Source: Camelus bactrianus
Lineage: Eukaryota > Chordata > Mammalia > Artiodactyla > Camelidae
Direction of reading: 5' to 3'
Assembly (NCBI RefSeq): GCF_048773025.1
Contig: NC_133558.1
Coordinates: 19,388,501-19,452,500 of the forward strand
DNA length: 64,000 nucleotides
Every line of letters begins with the position of its first letter. The first letter of the stretch is position 1. The notes under the pieces were generated by a model. That model did not search any database. It was not told the origin of the DNA and saw nothing but the letters and a program-made list of their open reading frames with translations. Below are positions 44,880 through 55,509 of this stretch, piece by piece. The position numbers and the translations under genes are program-made.

Positions 44880-46980
44880 TTCACTAGTACAGACGAGTAA
44901 ACTGCTGTGTTCTAGACACAGTTCTAAATGCACCAAGAGCTGCTCTTTCAAGCCTGGGTTCTACTCGTTAAAATTACTGTGACTGCTCACTGTCTCTAAA
45001 CGTCTCCAGCAGCAGAGGCATCGCAGCTTCTCCACCTGCAGACACAGCAGCCTCGGGGTTGCCTGAGATCTCTCAGCCCCTCCAGGTTCCCTTCCGGGTT
45101 TCTGGGTGTGAAGGAAACATGACTGGACACAGAGTTGTAAAACCAAAAATGCTCTTGATAAATAGGGCTTTTACTTCACGTGGGCTCTACTATTCAGACA
45201 AATAAAAACACTTTGTTATTTCTAGAGAAGTAAAACCTTGCGATAGTCATCACTATTTTTTGGCTGAAAGTGTCAGAAATTCAACTTAGCCTGGTCAACG
45301 GGGGTCACTATCTTCCTGAACAGATTAAAGAAAAGCAGGGGACCAGGAGTCTCAGGTACAAGTAGAACCAGGGGCTTGACTGCAACTAACACTCCCACCT
45401 CTTATTTCCTCTTTGCTCTTATTGACTCATTTTTCAGACCAGTGACCTGTACAAACTGTATCCTCAGCCATGTCTAGGGTCTTACCTCTCATCCTGCCAA
45501 CAAAGAAAGACTGAGAGTTACTCTCCCTTATCCTGAAGTAGAAAATCCAAGGAATGAATTTGAGTCAGTGGCCTGCACCCTGGCTTAGCTGTACTGGGTA
45601 CCGCTGAGGGGCTGGCTGAAGCATCAGCTAGCAGCAAGCTTTAGGGCTAGAAGCTGAGGCCAGATTCAAACCCTAGTGTCTCAGTGTATCAGGATGGACT
45701 CAGTTATGCTGCAGTAACAAACAACACCCCTCTGCCGGTGGCCTAAAGATAAAGATTTCTTTCCTTCCAGTGCTCCTTGTCTGTGGTGGGTGGTGAGAGG
45801 GGCTCTGCTCGTTGGAGTCACAGGACAGCCTCCACCTCAACACGGGTACTGCTGTGCCAGAGGGGAGAGAGCGGTGGCTGCATCTGCAGTTAACCCCGTG
45901 CAGGAGGGATCCCTGTCACCCCTGCTGACAACTCACTGCACAGTCCTGACCTGACCTCCCACCTGCCACACACACCACGCTAGGACCAAGAAGTCAATCT
46001 CACTGTGAGTCTAGAAAGGGGAGAGCCAACACCTGCCGAGAACACTCATGGTGACACCCCTCATAGTCTCATCAGCGGTGGCCAGGTTTGAAGGTGGAGC
46101 TGCTCAAGAGATGGACGATCTCAACTGACCCTCAGTGGAGCTGAATGTGTGCTCCCTGGAGGACTGAGGGCTCTGTCCTGCTTAGATGAAGACAAATCAT
46201 GTCTACGAAATTCTTTATTTTTAAAGCGGGCAAAAGCTATTTTCTTTAAAAAAAAATCTTAATCAGTTTTTACTTCTTTCTTGGGATCCCTGTATTGAAA
46301 CCCTGCACAAATGGGCCCTAAGCTTTTCTTCTGACAATAAAACTCCATTTCTAACCTCCTGCTGCTTGGATCACCTGGAAAACCAAGGAGATATTAACCG
46401 TGACTTGTACAGGCCCAATTTCCTCACAGTTTCTTCATGATCAGTCCCTGACTTCTCCTTCCTCTGCAACCATTTCTGCTTCCTCTGCAGCCCGTCTCCC
46501 AGCTCCGCAGAGACCCGGCCATGCCTGGACGCGGGTCGTGATTTCATCAGCGAATGTGACTATTCTCTGAGCAAGAGGCCATCAGTCCTGGAGTGAACAG
46601 GACAATGAGAGGGAGAGGGAGGTGTTCTTTCTCAGACATGTGGTTAGAGTTAGGTCATCAGGGAACATTTGCTGCAAAACTGTACTTAATGTTCCCCCAA
46701 ACCCACTTTAATACACTCTGGTCTTATAGGACCCTTGTTCTGTTCCTAATCACTTCTTCATTTCACTCCCTCATTCCATTTCAGTCTCTCCTTCTCTATG
46801 AGTCCCCTTAGATCTCTATGGTTTCACTATCTAGTCAATCATTAACCTGTCAGGGTAATCTGGATCTGTGGAAATACGGAAGTGTTGATTCATGACTGCA
46901 TGAATATTGCATGTAGGGAAAGTGTATGCAGCACGTCGTTTCCATTTTCCATATAACTGATGATCATAGACTTCTGTATT
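44880..46980. other. Non-coding stretch after the TRIM exon
   Basis: No exon of the TRIM gene or any other gene was recognised. The part at 45,680-46,140 (GCTGCAGTAACAAACAACAC and following) looks like an old dispersed repeat of the type that begins with GTAACAAAC; family unassigned. Confidence 0.5.
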
Positions 46981-46984
46981 CTTT

Positions 46985-48780
46985 TTTAATTATTTTATTT
47001 TCATTGAAGTATAGTTGATTTACTGTATTATACTAAGTTCAGGTGTACAGCATAGTGATTCAGTGTTTTTACGGATTATAATCCATTAAAATTTACTACA
47101 AGGCAATGGCTATGATTCCCTGCTATAGAATGTATCCTTGTTGCTCAGCTATTTTATGTTAAATAGTTTGTATCTCTTAATCACATCTTCCAATCATGCC
47201 CCTCCCCACTTCCCTCTTTCCACTGGTAACCACTAGTTTGTTTTCTATATTAGTGAATCTGTTTCTGTTTTACTTTACACATTTGTTTATATTATTTTTT
47301 AGATTCCATGTATAACTGATATCATACAGTATTTATCTTTCTCTGTCTGATTTATTTCATGAAGCATAATATTCTCTAGGTCCATCCACAATGCTGGCAG
47401 TATCAGAATTTCATTCCTTTTTATGGCTGAGTAATATTCCATTGCATATATAATATATGTGTGTATGTATATACATATATATAGACACACCATATTTTGT
47501 TTATATATTTTCTGTTGATGGATATTTGGGGTTTTCCATATCTTGATTAGTATAAATAGCACTGCTATGAACATTGGGGTGCATGCATCGTTTCAAATTA
47601 GTGTTTTCACTTTTTTCTGGCTATATATCCAGGAGAGGAGTTGCTGGCGCCTTATGTTAGCTCTGTTTCTAGTTATCTGAGGAAACTCCATACTGTTCTC
47701 CCTGGTGGCTGCACCAATTTATATTCTCACCAGCAGTGTACAGTGGTTCCCATTTCTGCACACCCTCTCCAGCATTTATTATTTATATGCTTTTTGATGA
47801 TGCCCATTTTAACGACTATGAGGTGATACGTTGTTGCAGTTTTGATTTGCATTTCTCTCATAATTAGCAATGTTGAGCACCTTTTCACATGCTCTTTAGC
47901 CACCATATGTCTTTTTTTGAAAAATGTATATTCTGGTCTTCTGCCTACTTTTTGATTGGGTTATTTTGGCTTTTTTGATATTGAGTTGTAAGAGCTGTTG
48001 ATACAGTTCTGATATTAACCCATTGTCAGTCATATCATTTGCCAATATTTTCTCCCATTCAGTGGGTTTTCTTTTCATTGGGTTGATGGTTTCCTTTGCT
48101 GTGAAAAAGCTTTGAAGTTTACTTCAGTCCCATTTGTTTTTGTTTATTTTGGGCTTTATTTCTTTTGCCTTAGGATACTAATGAAAAAAATATATTGCTA
48201 CCATTCATGTTAAAGAGTGTTCTGCTTAGGTTCTGAGCAGCTTTGTGTTTTCAGGTCCTGCCCTTAGGTCTGTAATTCATTTTGCGTTTATTTTTGTATA
48301 TGTAAGGAAATGTTCTAATCTCATTCTTTTACATGTATGTGTCCAGTTTTCCCAGGACCATTTATAGAAAAGACTGTCTTGTCTCCATTGTACATTCTTA
48401 CTTCCTTTGTTGTAGATTAATTGACCATAGGTGCATTGGTCTCTTTCTGGGCTCTGTATTTCCCTCCCTTGATCCATGTGTCTGTTTTGGTGCCAGAACC
48501 ATGCTGCTTTGATTACCTTAGCTTTGTAGTATATTCTGAAGTCAGGGAAAAGGATACCTCTAGCTTTCTTCCTTTTTGCTCATGATTGCTTGGCCATTCT
48601 GGAGTCTTTTGAATTTTAGGATTATTTGCTTTAGTTCTGTGAAAAATGTCCTGGGTGTTTTCATAGGGATTGCATTAAATGTGTAGATTGCCCTGGGTAG
48701 GATGAACATTTTAACAATAGGAATTCTTCCAATCCAAGAACATGGGATATCTTTCTATTTCTTTGTATTATTTTCAAATT
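46985..48780 (-). mobile_element. L1 3' half (ORF2 C-terminus and 3' UTR)
   Basis: The minus strand reads from L1 ORF2 (a SWIGRI-like segment near 48,740) through ORF2 C-terminal sequence (EYYSAIKRNEILILPALWMD near 47,410) to the 3' UTR. The 3' end lies at 46,985 next to a T-rich tract, the copied A tail. ORF2 is interrupted in several places. The TA-rich tract at 47,440-47,490 lies inside it. Confidence 0.9.
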
Positions 48781-48859
48781 TCATTGTCAGACTCACCAAG
48801 ATATACCTTGGACCAAGGATTTTTTATAATAACAGGTCTGTATCACAAGAGAAAGGTAA

Positions 48860-51262
48860 TAAATGTATAAAAACCTAATTACGGATCCTAAAATAGATGG
48901 GGTATGAAGTAACAGAACTGATAAAGAAATATATTGCTCTCTGTTATATTTATATATTAATGAACTTTACAGATCAATTATATTTCTAGATCAGTTGTCC
49001 TATCTCATAATAAGAACAAGTAAATAAAAAATAGCTAAGGTCATAGAAGACTTAAACCAGAGAAAGAGCCCACTTGACCTCACTGCCATGTACTGAGTAT
49101 CACAACTAACCAGGATAGAATAGACTTTCTTTTCCATGTTCACCTAGAACAGTCACAGAAATAGACTATATTCTGGGTCTAAACAAGTCTCAAAAAGTTG
49201 AAAGGGACTGGAATTATACAGTTTATTCTCTGACCACAATTATATGAAATCAGAAATGCGTATCATGAAGATACCTGGGAAATCCCTAAACATTTAGAAA
49301 TTAACCAACACACTTCAAACCCATGGATAATCATGGCTTTAAGAAGAGATCAGAAGAAAAATGGAATTCGTTTTAACTCTAAGAAAATGAAGTCACAATT
49401 TGTGAGTTGCTTCAAAAACAGTGTTAGAGAGGCCTCTCGGCAGACAGACCGCTCCGCATGGAAGGAACGGCTGCGCTTCAAGATGCTGCCTGACCACGCG
49501 CGTGCTGCTTCGGGCCCTGGCCCCGGCTGCACGTGCCGGGCATCCCAGTGGCCGGAGCCTCCACAGCAGCGCAGTCGCAGCCACCTACAAATATGTGAAC
49601 ATGCGGGTGCCCTTGATGGACATGAAGTCGGTGACCGACCGGGCAGCTCCGACCCTGCTGTGGACCGAGATCATCCGAGGCCTGGGCGTGACCCTGAGCT
49701 ACCTGTTCCGGGAGCCAGCCACCATCAGCTACCCATTTGAGAAGGGCCCGCTGAGCCCCCGCTTCGGTGTGGAGCACGCGCTGCGCCGCCACCCGGCGCG
49801 GGAGGAGCGCCGCATGGCCCGCGGGAGGAGCGCCGCATGGCCCGCGAGCTTTGCGAGGCTGTCTGCCCCGCCCAGGCCATCACCATCGAGGCTGAGCTAC
49901 TCGCCGACGGCAGCCACCGGACCAGGCGCTACAACATCGACACGACCAAGTGCAACTTTGCGGCTTCTGCCAGGAGGCCTGCCCCCTGGACGCCATCACA
50001 GAGGGCCCCAACTTCGAGTTCTCCATGGAGACGCACGAGGAACTACTGTACAACAAGGACAAGCTGCTCAACAACGGGGACAAGCGGGAGGCCGAGATCG
50101 CTGCCAGGCTGACTACCTTTACCGCTGACTACCCAGCAGACCCGTGGACCCTCCTGCCCAATAAAGAAGCTCCCCACCCCCCACCCCCCCCAAAAAAAAA
50201 ACAGTGTTAGAGAGAAATGTATCATTTTAAACGGATAAGAGACTCTGATAAACAACGTAAGCAAATATATTTGATAACTGATATGAATTGACCCAAATTT
50301 CTTTAAAGACACCATTTACTGAACTGAATTCAAAAGATATAGGAAACATAAATAATCCCCTATGAACTAAGTAAACTAAATTCATAATTTAAAACGTATT
50401 CCAAAAAAACTTCCAGGCTCTGCTGGCTTCCCTGGTGAATTCTTCCCAACATTTAAGTGTTCACAGCACTCCTACACAAACTCTTAGAGAAAATACAGGA
50501 AAAGAAACACTTTCCAAACTGTTTTATACTTTATCACTGATACCAAAACCAGACAAAGATGTCAAAAGGTAACTTCAGACCAGTGACGGTCATAAATCCT
50601 TAACAAAGCATCAGCAAATTGAATCCAACTCATTATGACCAAGTAAGTTTCATGTCAGGAGGCAGGTTTGGACAATATATACAGACATCAGTGCAGGTGT
50701 CACAGTAATAGAATAAAAAACAGTAAATGTAGGGTCATCTCCATGCAGAAAAATCATTTTAAAAATTCAACAGCCATTCACAATAAAACTCTCAGCAAAC
50801 TAGGAATAAAAGGCCACTTCCCTCATTTGGTAAAGGGCATCTGGGAAAGACCACCAGCTGATACCACACTTTATAGTGAAAAACTGAACATTTTCTACTT
50901 GAGGCAAGGAACAAGGCAAAGATGTCAACAGTCACCATTGCTATTACACATCGCACTGGAGCTCATAGCCAGAGCATTAATACAAGGAGAAGAAATAAAA
51001 GGGATATAGTTTATAAAAAGGAAGTTAAGTGCATTAAATTTGCAGCTGACAAGATCATGGACATAAATTCCTCAGGCAAGGAAATATTCTAGAAGTAATA
51101 CTTGAATTTAATAAGACTGCAGTGTATAAGGTCAATTGGGTTTCTCTGTATCAGTGACATACAATTAGGAAAACAAAAAATTTAAATTCAACTTGTAATA
51201 GCATCAGAAGAAAATATTTAGCTTTCAACTGAAAGAACGGGTGCCAGATTTGTACAGTTAAA
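48860..51262 (+). mobile_element. Old L1 ORF2 on the plus strand, split by a processed pseudogene
   Basis: The sequence follows the L1 ORF2 order: end of the endonuclease near 49,150-49,400, linker, then reverse transcriptase near 50,560-51,010 (an LRQGTRQRCQQSPLL-like segment) and a stretch near 51,180-51,260. The reading frame is broken in many places. It is interrupted at 49,431 by the NDUFS8 retrocopy and lies between two minus-strand L1 pieces. Confidence 0.8.
49432..50200 (+). pseudogene. NDUFS8: Processed pseudogene of NDUFS8
   Basis: This is an intronless retrocopy of NDUFS8 (TYKY), the two-[4Fe-4S] subunit of mitochondrial complex I. Matching stretches are [76 protein letters not shown] and [10 protein letters not shown]. 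It ends with an AATAAAG signal and a C/A-rich tail. A 14-bp target duplication ACAGTGTTAGAGAG flanks it (49,418-49,431 and 50,201-50,214), inside an L1 ORF2. Breaks: loss of 2 bases just after the start codon; a 23-bp tandem duplication (49,800-49,822 repeated at 49,823-49,845) that shifts the frame within the first iron-sulphur motif and coincides with loss of its first two cysteines; a further frame change near 49,955; and a changed C-terminus. It is non-functional. Confidence 0.95.
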
Positions 51263-51263
51263 T

Positions 51264-52350
51264 CTACTTAGTTTTCTTTAGCATTTCAGTCTCTTTGGTA
51301 AAGTGTTCCTTCTGTTCATTCACTTTATTCCCGAGCTCATTATAGTGCCTGTCTGAGTTTTCTTGTAGTTTGTTGAGTTTCTTCATGACAGCGATTTTGA
51401 ATTCTCTATTGGTCAGATGGCAATATTCCACGGCTGTATGTTTGATTTCTGGAGAACTGTCATTTACTCTTTGTGATACAGTGTTACTGTGGTTCTTCAC
51501 CTTGCCTGATGTGTCGCTCCTCTGCCAACACATCAGAAATAGCATTTTTTGCTTGATTCTAACCATTCAGAAGATGAGCAAGCAGAGGCCATTCTTCTGT
51601 GGTCCAGTGGGTGCCATTATAGGACTTGAGCGGCCTCTGATTCTGTTTGAGAGTTGGCACTTTCCATCCTCTGTCATCTCTGTCAGGGGCGGCCCCCTGC
51701 CCTTATTGCTTCTTGTGCCTCCAGGGTCCTTGATGTCTTGTTGCTCCCAGTGCCGCTGGCATCGCTGCCTGATGAACCGGGATAGTGGGATCTTCTCTCG
51801 TGTCCCGGATCCCCTGAGTCACAGGGGCCAGGGATGAACACGGCAACCTGGAGTGGTCCCGGCACCTCTACCACATCCTGTGTTGTAAGGTTCTCTGGCT
51901 CCTCTGCTGTAAGCGGAGCAGGGGCAGCTGGGGAATCAACGTCATGGGTATCTCAGTGGCCCAGGACCACCTTTTGCTGCTGCCTAGGTACCTGAGGCCC
52001 TGGGCACTGCTGTGGCTGGAAGGCTGGATTCCTGTGATCACCTCCCTGCTACGCTGGGTGTCCTGGGGTTTCCAGCTCAATGGCCACAGCTGGGGACCAG
52101 GATCGCAGGCTCTGTCTCTGCTGTTCCCAGGGTTCTGCCTCCTCCGTGGGTTCCAGACCACCCACCTCTACACGTCCATTGTGTGGAATTCCCCGGAGTC
52201 CTGGTGTGGTGGGCAGAGTCACCTTTGTTGTGTTGTGTTTGTTCACCGGTTGTGGATGGAAAGAGAGAGACTAAGGCAGCTTTTCCCTCCTTCATGAGGC
52301 TGATGTGTCTCCTCCAGGTCCCAGTCTTATGTCCAGAATCTCACGATTCT
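51264..52350 (-). mobile_element. L1 5' end (5' UTR and start of ORF1)
   Basis: The minus strand at 51,264-51,566 gives L1 ORF1p sequence (EIKHTAVEYCHLTNREFKIA, then VMKKLNKLQENSDRHYNELG), a typical coiled-coil region. The GC-rich stretch up to about 52,350 fits a 5' UTR, though that part is inferred from position and composition only. It has the same orientation as the L1 3' half at 46,985-48,780; the two may once have been one element. Confidence 0.75.
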
Positions 52351-54050
52351 GCGCAGTGGGAGGTGGGGGTCAGCTGCAGCCTGTGGGGCCTTGGGGAGCT
52401 CCCTGACCCTGACCCTAACCCTAACCCTGCATCAGCCTCAGTGTCAGAAATCAGCTTTGTGTCCAAGACTGCAGACCTTTAGTTTCAGGGTTTGAAGATG
52501 GCTGGAGACAGGCCTGAGGTTCCCAGACAGCAGGTCGCTGTCTGTTAGGTCCGTGAAGGGGGAGAAGAGGCAGGAGGCTGAGTTGCTGCTCTCTCAGGAT
52601 GGGAGAGGGGGAGGGCATCAAGGCTTCAAAGGGTGTGTGACGCCTCAATGGGAGTGTTCACCGTTTGCATCCTTGGGTACCCTGTTTGGACCCTAGGTCC
52701 TGCAGGTCTTCAGAAGCGAAAGGTGGTCTTTGTGTTCTCAGGGAAATGTTCAGGGGACACCGCGGCCCAGACCCCTGGCTGATCTCCTTGTAACCACTGT
52801 GGTCTCCAGGCTCTTCCTGACATCCTGTCCTCTGCTCTCCAGGTGGGCACCAGCAGGGCAGCTTGATTCCTTGGCCCTGGGGACAGTCATTTTGGCAGAG
52901 CGTTCTTTACTGTCTTAGCTCATATAAAGACGATGTCCAGTAGCCTGGGGCTGTGTGCTGAGGACGGGTCCTCTCTTCCTTGACTCTCCCTGCAGCCAGC
53001 ATCCTGCATCTGTGGGGGATGTGGGTACTGTGGATGTAAGGGTTATTTCTCTGGACCAAGAGGAATTCCTTATCACCTCCCCTCTCTCCTTTTTCCTTTT
53101 CCCTTTCTTCCATGTGTATTTCTGAGTTGTATAACATGAGTCATGTTGTCTGTTGTACCATACCTCTCAGCACAGAAAAATACCTAAAACTTAAGTAGAG
53201 TTTGCCATCAAAATAAGAGCTAACACCCTAATTACCATCCAGGTGAAAACTGGAGCCTCTGCCTGTGCCCAAGCCAAAGCCCCTGTGCCTCTCCCGACAG
53301 ACCCCATCTCTCCTGCACTCGTGGCCACTGAGCTGACCCCTTCCCCGCCCCTCTCCTTTCTGCTTCTTCCTTCTCCAGTCCTGTTGGCCTCCATCCCTTA
53401 CTGTCACGCTTTCCTCCCTCTCCGCACTTCTCCAGATTTCCCTGCTTCCTAGGCCATCACCCTGGGGATCTCTTTCTCCTCAGCCTCCCTTCTTTACCCC
53501 ATCTGAGGGATGAAGAAACCAGTTTGGATTCCCTGGAGGAGGAGCCTCCATCTTTGAAAGCAGCAGCAGAAACAAGTGACAGGGACTTAAGGTTCAAGGT
53601 CCCACCCCAGGAGACTGCAGATACCCCGTATGTTTGTGGGGTCCGCCCTAGAGCCAGGAACCAGCTGTTACATCCTGAAGATTGGCTCCTCCCTGAGGCC
53701 AAAATGCTTAGTCATTTAATGGGTGGAAAACGTCTATGTCAGTGCGTATTTTGGGAAACAATCCAGACTCTAAACTTGACGCTGGATGGGGCACCCCCTT
53801 GTGGGCACAGCCCTGTCCCACGACTGGGAGCCCAAGGAGAACCTGGGCAGTTCCCTGGTAAGGAAGTCAAAGGGGAGCTCAGGCCTCCTGTCATCATCCC
53901 TGTGGCCACACGAGGGCGCTGCTGCCCTGCGCTCTCCTATTCAGCACAGACCGGGGACAGGAAGGGATATAGTCTGAGTCACAGAGATGTCTGACCTGGA
54001 GGCTGGACAGCAGTGGGGGATGAAGATGCCTTCTGAGTAGCTCTGGAGTC
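52351..54050. other. Non-coding spacer before unit C
   Basis: No gene was recognised. A short telomere-like run (CCCTGACCCTAACCCTAACC) lies near 52,403-52,428. Open frames near 53.5-54.0 kb have no similarity I know. Confidence 0.5.
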
Positions 54051-54810
54051 AGGCGCGGTGGTGGGGCAGGGAGTGGAGGGGAGGCGAGCCCTGCAGCCCT
54101 GCCCTGTGCCTGAGGTCCCCACCTTTTCTCCTCAGTACTCCTCTGCACACCTTGATGACAACACCCTGGAAAACTCAAAGGTAATCATTGTTTCTTCCAC
54201 CCCCTGTTTCTTTCTGAGAGATATTTCCATTTATTTTATTTTAAAATACTTTGAGAATTATGAAACAGTAGCAAAGTTACTAGAGTTCCTGTATATCCCA
54301 CACTGTTTCCCCTCAGGAAACATCTTAGGTCAGTATCATACATTTGTCACAGCTAATGAAATATTCCAGATATATTATTACTAAACTCCAAAATGTATTT
54401 GGATTTCACGTTTTTCTTTTTTCCTGATCCAGGATCCGATTACAGACACATTACGTTAAGTCCCAGTCGTGTCTCCTTCAGGCTCCTCTGGCTGTGACAG
54501 TCCCTCAGACTTCCCTCCTTTCCCATGACCTTGATGTTTTGGGGGAGCACTGCTCAGGGATGTGGTAGACTGTCTCTCAATTTGAGTTTGATTGGCTGGG
54601 GCTAAGCGTTTCGGGGAAGAGATGTCACAGAGATGAAGCGACATTCTCCACACATGGGGTGTTTCCTCTCCCCTGGCTAAGGTACGTTTCCCAGGTGTCT
54701 CCTTGTGAACGTGTATTTTCACTTCCCCACTTTCCATGCTGTAGTCTCTAGTGTGCAGCCCACATGTGGGGAGCGCTCTGCCACAAACACTAATCTGCAG
54801 AATTCTGTGC
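54050..54810 (-). repeat. Outer part of unit C: L1M-type 3' UTR and flank
   Basis: This is the reverse complement of 30,080-30,214 plus 35,854-36,500, without the provirus. The L1M motifs (TTTCCCAGGTGTCTCC and CTTTCCATGCTGTAGT) are recognisable. It acts as the empty-site reference for the betaretrovirus-like fossil of unit B. Confidence 0.7.
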
Positions 54811-54823
54811 AAATATAAGTTTT

Positions 54824-55497
54824 ATATATTTTTATTAAAGTATAGTCAGTTTCCAATATATACATTTCTAGTGTACAGCATAATGCTTCAGTCATACATA
54901 TACATACATACATTCCTTTTCATACTCTTTTTCATTACAGGTTACTACAAGATATTGAATATAGTTCCCTGTGCTATACAGCATGAACTTGTTATTTATC
55001 TAGTTTATATATATTAGTATCTGCAAATCTCAAATTCCCAATTTATCCTTTCACACCCCCATCACCCCCGGTAACCATAAATTTGTTTTCTATGTCTGTG
55101 AGTCTGTTTCTGCTTTGTGAATAAATTAATTTGTCTTTTTTTAAAATCCCACATATAAGTGATATCATATGGTATTTTTCTTTCTTTTTCTACTTTCTTC
55201 ACTTAGAATGACAATCTCCAGTTGCATCCATGTTGCTGCGAATGGCATTATTTTATTATTTTTTATGGCGGAGTAGTATTCCATTGTATAAATATACCAC
55301 AACTTCTTTATCCAGTCATCTGTTTATGGACATTTAGGTTGTTTCCATGCCTTGGCTATTGTAAACAGTGCTGCTATGAACATTGGGGTGTGGGTATCTT
55401 CTTGAATTAAAGTTCCCTCAGGGTATATACCCAGGAGTCAGATTGCTGGATCATACGGTAAGTCTATTTTTAGTCTTTTGAGGAATCTACATACTGT
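54824..55497 (-). mobile_element. 5'-truncated L1 with 13-bp target duplication
   Basis: The sequence reads as the last part of L1 ORF2 and its 3' UTR on the minus strand, with the 3' end at the left. AAATATAAGTTTT stands on both sides (54,811-54,823 and 55,498-55,510). Unit B has no L1 at the matching place (near 30.02 kb), so this insertion is specific to unit C. Confidence 0.88.
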
Positions 55498-55509
55498 AAA
55501 TATAAGTTT

